From the NCBI GenBank assembly GCA_964384375.1, contig CAYLLN010000015.1, positions 1-64,000 on the forward strand: DNA of 64,000 nucleotides, read 5' to 3'. The first letter of the stretch is position 1. The number at the start of each line of letters is the position of its first letter. The notes under the pieces are model-generated. The model made no database searches. It saw nothing but the letters and a program-made list of their open reading frames with translations, and was not told the DNA's origin. Shown here in pieces: positions 25,566 through 34,010 of the stretch. The position numbers and the translations under genes are program-made. The stretch is from CAYLLN01 sp964384375 (lineage in GTDB: Bacteria > Planctomycetota > Planctomycetia > Pirellulales > Pirellulaceae).

Positions 25566-26948
25566 ATGCCGAATCCCACCTCTCCTGCCGAACTTTCCGC
25601 CACCGGCCGCTACCTCATCCTCATTGCCGCCTTCCTCGGCTGGGCATTCTCGGGGTTCCAAATGGCAGTGATGACGCTCTGCGCGCCGTCCGCCACGATC
25701 GAGTTTCAGCAACGCGGCCAACTGACGAGCAGTCGCGTATTCGACCTGGGTCGTCTTCTCTCCCCACCACTTTTGCCTGCCGACCACCCAGTGATTGCGA
25801 AGGGGGAAGTCGTTCCCAACAAGAAAATCGAAAGCCTCTGGTTCTCGTGGTACAACGCCGGCTTCCTCCTCGGCGCTGCGGCAGGCGGCCTGGCGTTTGG
25901 CTGGATGGGGGATCATTTCGGCCGGGTGCGAGCGATGGGAGCGAGCATTCTCTGCTTCTCGCTTTTTTCGGGACTTGGCTACATCGCCGCTTCACCGGAA
26001 CAACTGCTGTTGTTGCGGTTCCTGTCAGGTCTAGGCGTCGGCGGGATGTGGCCGACGGGCGTGGCGCTCGCGTCCGAAGCCTGGTCCGACGCTTCGCGAC
26101 CGATGATCGCGGGACTTCTCGGCACGTCGGCCAACGTCGGCCTCGTCTTTTTCAACGCCCTGGGTTATTTCTGGTATCCGACGCCGAGTGAGTGGCGGTG
26201 GATGCTCCTCGTTTGCGCCTCTCCGCTTCCCCTTGCCATTCTCGTTTTTTTGCTCGTGCCCGAATCGCGGCGGTGGCTGGCCGCGAAGTATGGCGGCGAA
26301 GCCAATGCAAAAGGAGTGTCCGCGCTGACGGTATTTCAGCCGCCACTGCTGAAGCTCACGCTCATCGGCATTGCCGTCGGCACGATCCCCATCCTTGGCG
26401 GCTGGGGGGCGACGCAGTGGCTGATTCCGTGGACGAACAAGGTCGTTGGACCTTCTGCTCCCGAGGCGATGGCCCTCACGGCGATTATGCGTTCCGGCGG
26501 TGCAACGATCGGCGGCCTGGTTGGCGGCTGGCTGGCGAGCCTGGCAGGCCGCCGCACGACCTACTTCTTCGTCAGTCTCGCGTCGCTGCTGCTGGGCGAA
26601 TACATATACCTCGGGCTCCAACCCGGCGATCCGTCGTTCAAGCCGATGGTCTTCGCGCTCGGCTTCGTCTCGACGATCTTCTTTGGCTGGCTGCCGCTAT
26701 ATCTGCCGGAGCTGTTTCCGACGGCGGCACGCTCGACGGGTGCGGGCGTCTCGTTTAACTCCGGGCGGATCCTGGCCGCGTGCGGCGTGCTGGCAACGGG
26801 CGTTCTCACAGCCTGGTTCGGCGGCGACTATGGTCGGGCGGGAAGCATCACGACGCTCGCCTATGCTCTAGGCATGGTGATCATTCTGTTTGCACCGGAT
26901 ACGACGAAGCGAACAGTTGGGGAATCGGGACTCGGGGTTCGGGGCTAG
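25566..26948 (+). CDS. major facilitator superfamily transporter
   Basis: A 460-residue inner-membrane transporter with about twelve helices. Family motifs are GWMGDHFGRVRAMGAS (loop 2-3 motif A) and GGWLASLAGRRTTYF in the second half, plus RFLSGLGVGGMWPTGVAL. This pattern matches sugar/acid-type MFS carriers. The loop between helices 1 and 2 is long (about 60 residues). ATG at 25566 is used because upstream sequence belongs to a palindromic repeat. The last residues (GESGLGVRG) are encoded by a heptamer array that supplies the stop codon. Next to glpD/glpK but not a GlpF or GlpT type, so substrate is uncertain. Confidence 0.85.
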   Translation: MPNPTSPAELSATGRYLILIAAFLGWAFSGFQMAVMTLCAPSATIEFQQRGQLTSSRVFDLGRLLSPPLLPADHPVIAKGEVVPNKKIESLWFSWYNAGFLLGAAAGGLAFGWMGDHFGRVRAMGASILCFSLFSGLGYIAASPEQLLLLRFLSGLGVGGMWPTGVALASEAWSDASRPMIAGLLGTSANVGLVFFNALGYFWYPTPSEWRWMLLVCASPLPLAILVFLLVPESRRWLAAKYGGEANAKGVSALTVFQPPLLKLTLIGIAVGTIPILGGWGATQWLIPWTNKVVGPSAPEAMALTAIMRSGGATIGGLVGGWLASLAGRRTTYFFVSLASLLLGEYIYLGLQPGDPSFKPMVFALGFVSTIFFGWLPLYLPELFPTAARSTGAGVSFNSGRILAACGVLATGVLTAWFGGDYGRAGSITTLAYALGMVIILFAPDTTKRTVGESGLGVRG

Positions 26949-26954
26949 GGGCGA
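26920..26954. repeat. GGGnnTC heptamer array across the MFS stop
   Basis: Five successive heptamers: GGGAATC, GGGACTC, GGGGTTC, GGGGCTA, GGGGCGA. The TAG stop of the transporter gene straddles units four and five (26946-26948). Confidence 0.75.
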
Positions 26955-26963
26955 ACAAGATAA

Positions 26964-26991
26964 GGCGAGCGGGAGGCGTCAGCCTCCCGAT
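26964..26991 (+). repeat. GGGAGGC palindrome (REP), copy 1
   Basis: A 28-base sequence with the stem GGGAGGC and GCCTCCC. It matches the reverse complement of 60954-60981 at 27 of 28 bases. It ends nine bases before the glpD ATG and carries a GGGAGG word. Confidence 0.85.
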
Positions 26992-27000
26992 GGCTCGGCG

Positions 27001-28545
27001 ATGGCAGATAAACCGATCTTAGTACTCGGCGGCGGCATCAACGGCGCAGCTGCCGCGCGCGAGCTTGCGCTCAATCGTCAACATGTCTGGCTCGTCGATT
27101 CTTCCGATCTGGCGAGTGGAGCCACGGCCTATTCCTCCCGCCTCATTCACGGTGGACTTCGCTACCTGGAATTCGCCGAGTTTTCCCTCGTCAAAGAGTC
27201 GCTCGCTGAACGCGGCCGACTGCTCAAGCTTGCGCCGCATCTGGTCCGGCCGTTGCGGCTGTTCATTCCTGTCCGCAATCATTGGGGCGGTCTGACTCAA
27301 GCGGCCGGCAAGTTCTTGGGCGTACCCATTGGCGGCGAGAAGGCGGCTCATCGCGGGTTGCGGGTGGTACAAGCGGGGCTGTGGCTCTACGACCGCTATG
27401 CCCGTGGGGACGATTTGCCCGATCGTTCGCTGCATCGGCTCGACGAACCGGGAGTGCCACGGGTGAACGCAGAACTAGCCCAACGGCTGTGGGCGTATTC
27501 CGACGCGCAGATTACCTATCCCGAGCGGCTGGTGATCGACTTTCTGGCCGACGCCCGCCGGCTGGCAACAGAAAACGGCACCGAACTGCGAGTCTTGACC
27601 TACAGTCGGGCGACGCTCGCTGGCGATGGCCGAACGGTTGAAATACGGCCAGCAGGGAACGCAAAGGCTCGTCCTTTAGAAACGCTCCACCCCGCAGCCA
27701 TCATCAATGCCACCGGCGCTTGGGTCGATCACACGCTCGTCCGCTTGCCGGTTGCTTCGCCACGGTTGATGGGAGGGACGAAGGGGAGCCACTTCCTCAC
27801 CTTCCAGCCGCGACTGTTGGAGTTGCTCGGCGGCAATGCAATCTACACGGAAGCTCGGGACGGCCGGCCGGTGTTTGTCCTGCCGTTTTTGCAAGGGACG
27901 CTCGTCGGCACGACGGATTTGCCTTTTGAAGGCGATCCGGCGACGGCTGTGGCGACGGACGAGGAACTCGAATATCTGCTGGCGGCTGTGAACGACATTG
28001 TGCCCGACGCGAAACTGACCCGCGGCGATATCACCATGCACTGTTGCGGCGTCCGGCCGCTACCGTTTGTGGATGCGAAAACACCGGCGGCGATCACGCG
28101 GCGACATCAGTTGGTGTGGAACGACGAGTCGCGCGTGCCGCTCTTGTCGCTTGTTGGCGGCAAACTCACGACGTGTCGCTCTCTCGCCGAGGAAGCAGCG
28201 GCTGCTGTGCTCGGACGACTGGGTCTCGCGGTCGAGGCCAATTCGCAAGACCGGCCGATCCCCCGCACCCCCGTTGATGATTGCTTGCTCCATGAGCCGA
28301 CCGCCTGGGCGTTAGCCGCTACCTGGGCGATCGAACACGAATGGGCGAATTGCCTGGAAGACCTGGTCGAACGGCGGCTGATGTGGCATCTGTCGCCCGA
28401 CCTTTCGCGGGCGAAGCTCGGCGAACTGGCCGACATTCTGATACAACAGGGGCGACTTACTGATCGCGAAAGAGCGGCTGCCATCGAGCGTTGTACGACG
28501 CGGCTCAACTCACACTTCGGCATCCGCCTGAACCCTGAACCCTGA
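27001..28545 (+). CDS. glpD: glycerol-3-phosphate dehydrogenase (FAD)
   Basis: Membrane-associated flavoenzyme that oxidises glycerol 3-phosphate to dihydroxyacetone phosphate and feeds electrons to quinone. 514 residues. The N-terminal FAD-binding motif is ILVLGGGINGAAAARELAL, followed by the family signature SGATAYSSRLIHGGLRYLE; later blocks include MGGTKGSHFL, FVLPFLQGTLVGTTD and LLSLVGGKLTTCRSLAEEA. The ATG at 27001 starts the FAD motif at the right distance. Followed after 21 bases by glpK; the two form a glycerol-use unit. The C-terminal residues LNPEP come from a heptamer array. Confidence 0.95.
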   Translation: MADKPILVLGGGINGAAAARELALNRQHVWLVDSSDLASGATAYSSRLIHGGLRYLEFAEFSLVKESLAERGRLLKLAPHLVRPLRLFIPVRNHWGGLTQAAGKFLGVPIGGEKAAHRGLRVVQAGLWLYDRYARGDDLPDRSLHRLDEPGVPRVNAELAQRLWAYSDAQITYPERLVIDFLADARRLATENGTELRVLTYSRATLAGDGRTVEIRPAGNAKARPLETLHPAAIINATGAWVDHTLVRLPVASPRLMGGTKGSHFLTFQPRLLELLGGNAIYTEARDGRPVFVLPFLQGTLVGTTDLPFEGDPATAVATDEELEYLLAAVNDIVPDAKLTRGDITMHCCGVRPLPFVDAKTPAAITRRHQLVWNDESRVPLLSLVGGKLTTCRSLAEEAAAAVLGRLGLAVEANSQDRPIPRTPVDDCLLHEPTAWALAATWAIEHEWANCLEDLVERRLMWHLSPDLSRAKLGELADILIQQGRLTDRERAAAIERCTTRLNSHFGIRLNPEP

Positions 28546-28547
28546 AC
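28527..28547. repeat. CCTGAAC heptamer x3 across the glpD stop
   Basis: Three perfect CCTGAAC units. The TGA in the third unit (28543-28545) is the glpD stop. A pyrimidine-rich stretch then runs to the glpK ATG. Confidence 0.85.
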
Positions 28548-28566
28548 CCCGCATTCTCCCTCTCCC

Positions 28567-30060
28567 ATGTCCCGCTACATCCTCGCACTCGACCAGGGCA
28601 CCACGTCCAGCCGGGCAATCGTCTTCGGCAAGGACGGCCGCATCGTCGGCTCGGCCCAGCAAGAGTTTCCGCAGCTCATGCCGTCGCTCGGCCACGTCGA
28701 GCACGATCCCGAGGCGATTTGGTCGTCGCAACTTGATTCGGCCCGAAAGGCGCTCGCCGCCGCGAAGGTGACCGCGGCCGATATTGCCGCGATTGGCGTC
28801 ACGAACCAGCGCGAAACGACCGTCATTTGGGACAAGGCAACGGGAAAGCCCGTGGCTAACGCCATCGTCTGGCAAAGCCGGATCAGTGCTCCGATCTGCG
28901 AACGGCTGAAGAAAGAGGGTGTCGAGCCGGTGTTTCGGAAGAAAACGGGGTTGATGCTCGATCCGTATTTCTCTGGCACCAAAATTCGCCACTTGCTCGA
29001 CACGGTTCCCGGACTGCGCGAGCGAGCCGAGCGGGGCGAGGTGCTGTTTGGCACCGTCGATTCGTTCCTGATCTGGCGGTTGACCGGCGGCAAGCGGCAC
29101 GTGACTGACGTGAGCAACGCCAGCCGGACGCTGCTGCTCAACATTCACACCCGCCAGTGGGACGATGAGCTGCTCAAGCTGCTCGGCATACCTCTCGCGA
29201 TGCTGCCGGAGGTGCTGCCGTCGAGTCAGGTCTTTGGCGAGTGCGATGCCTCGCTCCTGGGCGGTTCGATCCCAATTGCGGGCGATGCCGGCGACCAACA
29301 AGCCGCCACGTTCGGCCAGGCCTGCTTCGAGCCCGGCTCGGCGAAGAACACCTACGGTACCGGCTGCTTCATGCTGCTCAATACGGGGCACGCTCCGCGC
29401 GAGTCGAAACACAACCTGCTCACGACGATTGGCTGGCAAATCGGCGAGCAAACCACGTACTGCCTGGAAGGCTCGGTCTTCATCGGTGGAGCGGTCGTGC
29501 AATGGCTCCGCGACGGCCTGAAGATCATCAAGACCTCTGCGGAAGTGATGCAGCTTGCTGCGAGCGTCGAAGATAGCGGCGGCGTGGTCGTTGTGCCGGC
29601 ATTCGTTGGCCACGGTGCACCACACTGGGATCCATACGCCCGCGGGGCGATCTTTGGCATCACACGCGGTACCACGGCCGGTCACATCGCCCGAGCGGCC
29701 GTCGAGTCGATGGCATTTCAGTCTCGCGATTTGCTTGCTGCGATGCGGGCCGATGCCGGACTGCCGCTGGCCGTGCTCAAGGTCGATGGCGGTGCCTCCG
29801 TGAACGACCACTTGATGCAATTTCAAGCGGACATACTCGACGCGACGGTCCGTCGTCCGGTTGTCGCCGAGACGACGGCGCTCGGTGCTGCCTATCTCGC
29901 GGGCTTGGCCGTGGGATATTGGAAGGATCTGGCCGACGTGGCCCGCAACTGGGCACTCGACCGCGAATTCAAACCGCAAATGTCGCCGGAGAAGGCCGCG
30001 GCCTTGTGCAGCGATTGGAACAAAGCGGTCGAGCGGACGCTCGGCTGGTCGGCGCCGTAA
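28567..30060 (+). CDS. glpK: glycerol kinase
   Basis: Phosphorylates glycerol to glycerol 3-phosphate with ATP. 497 residues, normal length. FGGY-family blocks: YILALDQGTTSSRAIVF at the start, GVTNQRETTVIWDK, WQSRISAPICE, KKTGLMLDPYFSGTKI, YGTGCFMLLNTG and the C-terminal VDGGASVNDHLMQFQADI. Preceded by glpD, whose product uses glycerol 3-phosphate. No Shine-Dalgarno sequence is visible: the 15 bases before the ATG are almost all C and T. Nothing else unusual. Confidence 0.97.
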   Translation: MSRYILALDQGTTSSRAIVFGKDGRIVGSAQQEFPQLMPSLGHVEHDPEAIWSSQLDSARKALAAAKVTAADIAAIGVTNQRETTVIWDKATGKPVANAIVWQSRISAPICERLKKEGVEPVFRKKTGLMLDPYFSGTKIRHLLDTVPGLRERAERGEVLFGTVDSFLIWRLTGGKRHVTDVSNASRTLLLNIHTRQWDDELLKLLGIPLAMLPEVLPSSQVFGECDASLLGGSIPIAGDAGDQQAATFGQACFEPGSAKNTYGTGCFMLLNTGHAPRESKHNLLTTIGWQIGEQTTYCLEGSVFIGGAVVQWLRDGLKIIKTSAEVMQLAASVEDSGGVVVVPAFVGHGAPHWDPYARGAIFGITRGTTAGHIARAAVESMAFQSRDLLAAMRADAGLPLAVLKVDGGASVNDHLMQFQADILDATVRRPVVAETTALGAAYLAGLAVGYWKDLADVARNWALDREFKPQMSPEKAAALCSDWNKAVERTLGWSAP

Positions 30061-30061
30061 C

Positions 30062-30289
30062 ATGCAAGTTCCCGATCTCGTCGTGGGCATCATGGCTGCC
30101 GCAGTGGGCATGGCAATGATTGTCGTCGCAGCGACTGACTCGGCTTGGCTCGCGCGGCTGCCCAAGTCGCGGCTGCTCATCGATGCCGTCGGTAAGACAG
30201 CTGCCCGCGTGATCATTGCCCTGTTGGGCCTGACGATCATTGCCCTCGCCGCTCTCGTCGCCAGCGGCTGGCGAATCAACTGGCGCTAA
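30062..30289 (+). CDS. small two-helix membrane protein
   Basis: A 75-residue protein beginning one base after the glpK stop. Two hydrophobic helices (LVVGIMAAAVGMAMIVVAAT and VIIALLGLTIIALAALVAS) flank a basic loop with LPKSRLLIDAVGKTAAR. No family recognised. Position suggests co-translation with glpK. A role in membrane docking of the glycerol enzymes is only a guess. Coherent hydrophobic pattern argues against chance. Confidence 0.6.
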   Translation: MQVPDLVVGIMAAAVGMAMIVVAATDSAWLARLPKSRLLIDAVGKTAARVIIALLGLTIIALAALVASGWRINWR

Positions 30290-30466
30290 TCTCGCCGGGC
30301 AAATTTCTCGTCTGCCGCTCTTCATAGCCGCCACACCGCACCATCGGCTGCGGTGGGTACTTCACGAACCGCTGGTCCTCGGCTGCTTTCTCGCACAGCA
30401 AAAACTGCGATCCTTTGCCGGAAACAATCACGCGGACGAAGCGGCAGGATTGGCAGAGCGAATCCA

Positions 30467-31741
30467 CTACGCCAGCTTCCACGGCTCACGATACGGCCGC
30501 GAGGCCATTGCCGCGGCTTCGTCGTCGCCGATGACCTGTTCCTTGCCCGGATCCCACTGCACCTTGCGGCCCAGGCGTACGGCCATGTTTGCCAAGTGGC
30601 AGACGCTCGCCGATCGATGACCGATTTCGACGTCGCAAATCGGCAGCTCGCGGCTCTTAATGCAGTCGAGCCAGTTCTGCGGATGGTCCTTGCTGACCAT
30701 CAGCCGCACGACGTCGCCGGCCGGCTCAAACTTCAGAATCTCCGGGTCGCTGGGCGTGATCTTCCCCCGATCGACGAAGATGCGCCCCTTCTCGCCGATG
30801 AACGTGCAGCCGCCGGGAATGTCTTTCTGCAACTGGCCGACAATTACCTCGACGCCGTTGGCATAGGTCAGCTTCACGCGGCAAGTGCGGGTCACCTCGC
30901 ACAGTCGCGTATCGTCGGGATAGGTCGCAGTCCCTTCGGCGGAAATCGGGCCGCTGTCGTCCATGCCCAGGGCCCACTGGGTGATGTCGAGATGGTGCGC
31001 CCCGAAGTTCGTCATCTGCCCGCCGCTGTAGTCCCAGAAGAAGCGGAAGTTGTAATGGACGCGGTTAGCGTTGTACGGCCTCTCAGGGGCTGGGCCGAGC
31101 CACGCGTTGTAATCGAGTTCGCTAGGCGGATCGGAGTCGGGGACGTACTTCGAGGCGTGATTCGGCCCCGGAATGCCGACAAGGACTTGTTTCACCTGGC
31201 CGATCGCCCCGTTGCGGACCAGTTCGCACGCCTGGCGAAAACGGGCGTCGCTCCGCTGCTGGCTGCCGGTCTGCACGATCTTTCCCGTCTCGCGAGCGAC
31301 CTGGACCATCTTTCGCCCCTCGGCGATGAACAGCGTCAACGGCTTCTCGCAGAAGACGTCCTTGCCGGCCCGGCAGGCGTCGATCGTCATCAGGGCGTGC
31401 CAATGGTCGGGAGTTGAGATGACGACGGCGTCAATGTCCTTGCGGTCGAGCAGCTTGCGATAGTCGCTGTAGATCTCGCATTTGTTGCCGACGCTCTCCA
31501 CGTACTTGGCTGCTTTGGCCGCGACGTTCGCATCGACATCGCAAACCGCAACGCAGTTCTTGCCAAAGTCCTTCAGGTTTTGGCCGTCGCCGCCCCGGTT
31601 CTTTACGCCGATCGCACCGGTGATCACTCGCTCATTCGCGCCGAAGGCACGAGCTGGGACGTAATAGGGTGCTGCAATTACGGCCGAAGCGGCAGCGGCG
31701 GTTTGCAGAAAGCGGCGGCGGGAGACGTTGGCCGTGGGCAT
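30467..31741 (-). CDS. Tat-exported Gfo/Idh/MocA-family oxidoreductase
   Basis: A 424-residue NAD(P)-dependent dehydrogenase-fold protein, probably secreted folded with its cofactor. The N-terminus NVSRRRFLQTAAAASAVIAA is a twin-arginine signal. The Rossmann region (CVAVCDVDANVAAKAAKY) is followed by the family motif VVISTPDHWHALM and CEKPLTLFIAEGRKM, where the lysine of EKP is the catalytic residue. Later, FFWDYSGGQMTNFGAHHLDI holds the H of the active site. Such proteins act on sugars or sugar acids; planctomycetes carry many paralogues. Substrate unknown. Converges on the small membrane protein gene. Confidence 0.92.
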   Translation of the reverse strand: MPTANVSRRRFLQTAAAASAVIAAPYYVPARAFGANERVITGAIGVKNRGGDGQNLKDFGKNCVAVCDVDANVAAKAAKYVESVGNKCEIYSDYRKLLDRKDIDAVVISTPDHWHALMTIDACRAGKDVFCEKPLTLFIAEGRKMVQVARETGKIVQTGSQQRSDARFRQACELVRNGAIGQVKQVLVGIPGPNHASKYVPDSDPPSELDYNAWLGPAPERPYNANRVHYNFRFFWDYSGGQMTNFGAHHLDITQWALGMDDSGPISAEGTATYPDDTRLCEVTRTCRVKLTYANGVEVIVGQLQKDIPGGCTFIGEKGRIFVDRGKITPSDPEILKFEPAGDVVRLMVSKDHPQNWLDCIKSRELPICDVEIGHRSASVCHLANMAVRLGRKVQWDPGKEQVIGDDEAAAMASRPYREPWKLA

Positions 31742-31872
31742 GGGAAACCTCTGGATGGGGCGGGAAGCTTTGATGCTAGATCGTCAACCCGCCCGCGTCC
31801 ATCCGATATTGCGGGCGAAGTCCCGACGAGCCGGCGGGACCTACCTGGCGAATCATGCCGGGCCGGCGGAAC

Positions 31873-32487
31873 CTATGTGACCAGCAAGCCGACGACCGCC
31901 GGTGGATACGCACGAACATCCCACTCGCTCGGCCGCGGTAAAGATTGGAAGTCGAATCGCTCGTCCGCCTCGACGACGAACCGGCTGCCGGGGGGAGCGG
32001 CAGCCAGCAATCGCTCGATGAGGGCCAGCATTTCGACCTGCCGCTCGATATAAAAATCGTACGGTGGCGAGCAGAAGACGAGCCACGGCTCTGAGATTGG
32101 TCGCTTGGGAAGGTGAATGCGGTCCCAGGAAAAGGCGTCGGCAAAGAGCACTTCGGCTCTATTGGCGATGCCCAGTGCCGCGGCGTTTTCTTGGATCAAC
32201 TCTGATGAGGGGAGATGCCGCTCGATGAGCGTTGCCCCCACGGCACCGCGGCTGATCGCTTCCAGTCCGAGCGCCCCTGTCCCTGCAAACAGGTCGATGG
32301 CATGGCTCCCGACGACGCCGGGTCCGACCAGATTGAACACGGCCTCCCGCAGGCGGTCCTTCATCGGCCGCGTGCGCAAGTCCCCGCTGTAGGCCAACTT
32401 GCTGCCGCGCAGCGTGCCACCGACGATGCGGAGGCCGATCGTTTCGGTTTCTGGCGATTCGGCGGTTTTTGGCGAGCGGCGTTTCAT
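31873..32487 (-). CDS. rsmD: 16S rRNA (guanine966-N2)-methyltransferase, RsmD family
   Basis: Methylates G966 of 16S rRNA during small-subunit assembly. 204 residues. The N-terminal block LRIVGGTLRGSKLAYSGDLRTRPMKDRLREAVFN with a downstream DLFAGTGALGLEAISRGA SAM loop is characteristic. The final motif IV reads CSPPYDFY, where most RsmD proteins have DPPY; the serine is an unusual replacement of a residue that contacts the target base. The ATG at 32487 is preferred: upstream codons are only a 15-base tandem repeat. Identity is good, activity deserves a check because of the SPPY motif. Confidence 0.88.
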   Translation of the reverse strand: MKRRSPKTAESPETETIGLRIVGGTLRGSKLAYSGDLRTRPMKDRLREAVFNLVGPGVVGSHAIDLFAGTGALGLEAISRGAVGATLIERHLPSSELIQENAAALGIANRAEVLFADAFSWDRIHLPKRPISEPWLVFCSPPYDFYIERQVEMLALIERLLAAAPPGSRFVVEADERFDFQSLPRPSEWDVRAYPPAVVGLLVT

Positions 32488-32545
32488 ACGTGGGGCGGGC
32501 GTCTCGCCTGCCATCATCAACCTGAGCTCCATGCGCGAACCACCC

Positions 32546-32588
32546 CAGTCCCGAACTTCCCAACCCCGAACCTCCCCGTCCCGAACTT
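32546..32588. repeat. CCCGAAC repeat, 15-base period
   Basis: CCCGAAC starts at 32550, 32565 and 32580, giving a strict 15-base period with TTCC, CTCC and TTCG linkers. It lies just upstream of the rsmD start on the opposite strand. Confidence 0.7.
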
Positions 32589-32729
32589 CGTACAATAGTT
32601 GCTAAGGCCGCCCGTGGTCTGGATTTAGGGTGCCTGGTACCCTTAATGACGCCGCCCGGCCGTGCTAAGTTGGTCGCGTCACGAACGTCGCATTCTAACC
32701 GCAATTGTCTCCGCGGAGTCCCTCCCGTC

Positions 32730-33875
32730 ATGAAGAACTGGTATCTGACCCTACTCGCTTTGTCCGTCACTACAGCTCCGGTGCTCGCTCAGGACGATCC
32801 CGCCAAGCCCGCCACCGAGCCACCCGTCCCTGCGGCCAAGCCCGCCGATCCGAACAAGCCAGCCGCTGCCGAGTTCAACAAGGCGCTTGATGAATGGAAG
32901 GGGGTTCTCAAGGAACTGCGGCAGCTCAAGGTGAAATTCCAGTCGGCATCGGAGGCCGAGAAACAGACGCTCAGCGACCAATGGACCGCCGCCGTCGCCA
33001 AGGGGAACAGCATGTTGCCCTCCCTGCAAGACGCGGCTTTGAAGGCGTATGTCGAGGCCCCGAACGAGGACCCGCAGCTCATGCGATTCCTGGTCAAATT
33101 GGTCGCCGATGCCGCCGGCCGGGATGAATATGAGTCATGCCTCGCCATCAGCCAGGCGCTGATTGAAAACAAATGCGACGACACGACGATCTATGGCCCG
33201 GCATCGCTCGCAGCCTTCGCCCTGAACGATTACGACAAAGCCGCCGAGTATCACAAGTTGGCCGTCGAAGCGGGAAATCCGAACCAGTCGCTCCTGAACT
33301 GGGGCGTGAACTTCGCCGACTACAAGAAGCTGTGGGAGAAGGAGCAGGAAATCCGCACCGCCGAGGAAGGGAAAGACCTGCCGCGGGTCAAGATCGCCAC
33401 GAGCAAGGGAGACATTGTCATCGAACTGTTCGAGGATCAGGCTCCCGACACCGTGGGCAACTTTGTCAGCCTCGTCGAGAAGGGTTTCTATGACGGGACG
33501 AACTTTCACCGCGTCCTGGCCAATTTCATGGCCCAGGGGGGCGATCCGAAGGGGGACGGAACCGGCGGGCCGGGCTACGAGATCTTCTGCGAGTGCTACA
33601 AGCCAGACTACCGCGTCCATTTCCGCGGCACACTGAGCATGGCTCATGCGGGACGCGACACCGGCGGCTCACAGTTCTTCCTCACGTTCCTCCCCACGCC
33701 GCACCTCAACGGCAAGCACACCGCCTTCGGTCGCATTATCGAAGGGCTCGATGTACTGACCAAACTGCAACGGGTCGAGCCGGGCAACGAAATGGGAAAG
33801 ACGCCCGACAAAATCGTGAAGGCCGAGGTCATTCGGAAGCGCGATCACGCTTACGTGCCGAAGAAGGTCGAGTAG
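32730..33875 (+). CDS. secreted cyclophilin-type peptidyl-prolyl isomerase, copy A
   Basis: A 381-residue exported protein. Signal peptide MKNWYLTLLALSVTTAPVLA; then a proline/alanine linker, an alpha-helical region with TPR-like repeats (about 48-205), and a cyclophilin domain from about 217. The domain has FHRVLANFMAQGGDPKGDG, the GTLSMAHAGRDTGGSQFF block and HTAFGRIIEGLDVL. The catalytic arginine of FHR and the FMAQGGD phenylalanine are intact; the tryptophan of human CypA is a histidine, as in many bacterial types. Likely folds exported proteins. A close paralogue follows after 135 bases. Confidence 0.92.
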   Translation: MKNWYLTLLALSVTTAPVLAQDDPAKPATEPPVPAAKPADPNKPAAAEFNKALDEWKGVLKELRQLKVKFQSASEAEKQTLSDQWTAAVAKGNSMLPSLQDAALKAYVEAPNEDPQLMRFLVKLVADAAGRDEYESCLAISQALIENKCDDTTIYGPASLAAFALNDYDKAAEYHKLAVEAGNPNQSLLNWGVNFADYKKLWEKEQEIRTAEEGKDLPRVKIATSKGDIVIELFEDQAPDTVGNFVSLVEKGFYDGTNFHRVLANFMAQGGDPKGDGTGGPGYEIFCECYKPDYRVHFRGTLSMAHAGRDTGGSQFFLTFLPTPHLNGKHTAFGRIIEGLDVLTKLQRVEPGNEMGKTPDKIVKAEVIRKRDHAYVPKKVE

Positions 33876-34010
33876 TTACGAATCCGGAACGGCCCGCAGA
33901 GTTGCAATCGATTGGCCAGCGGCGGAAAATCTCACGCAGGGCGCACGTTCCCCGCACTGCGCCCTCGCAGCAACTCCCTTCTCCTTCTTTCGAGACTTGA
34001 AATTGGACCC

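Noticed and set aside
28510..30279. Minus-strand frame of about 590 codons opposite glpK
   Set aside because: Antisense to glycerol kinase and explained by codon bias.
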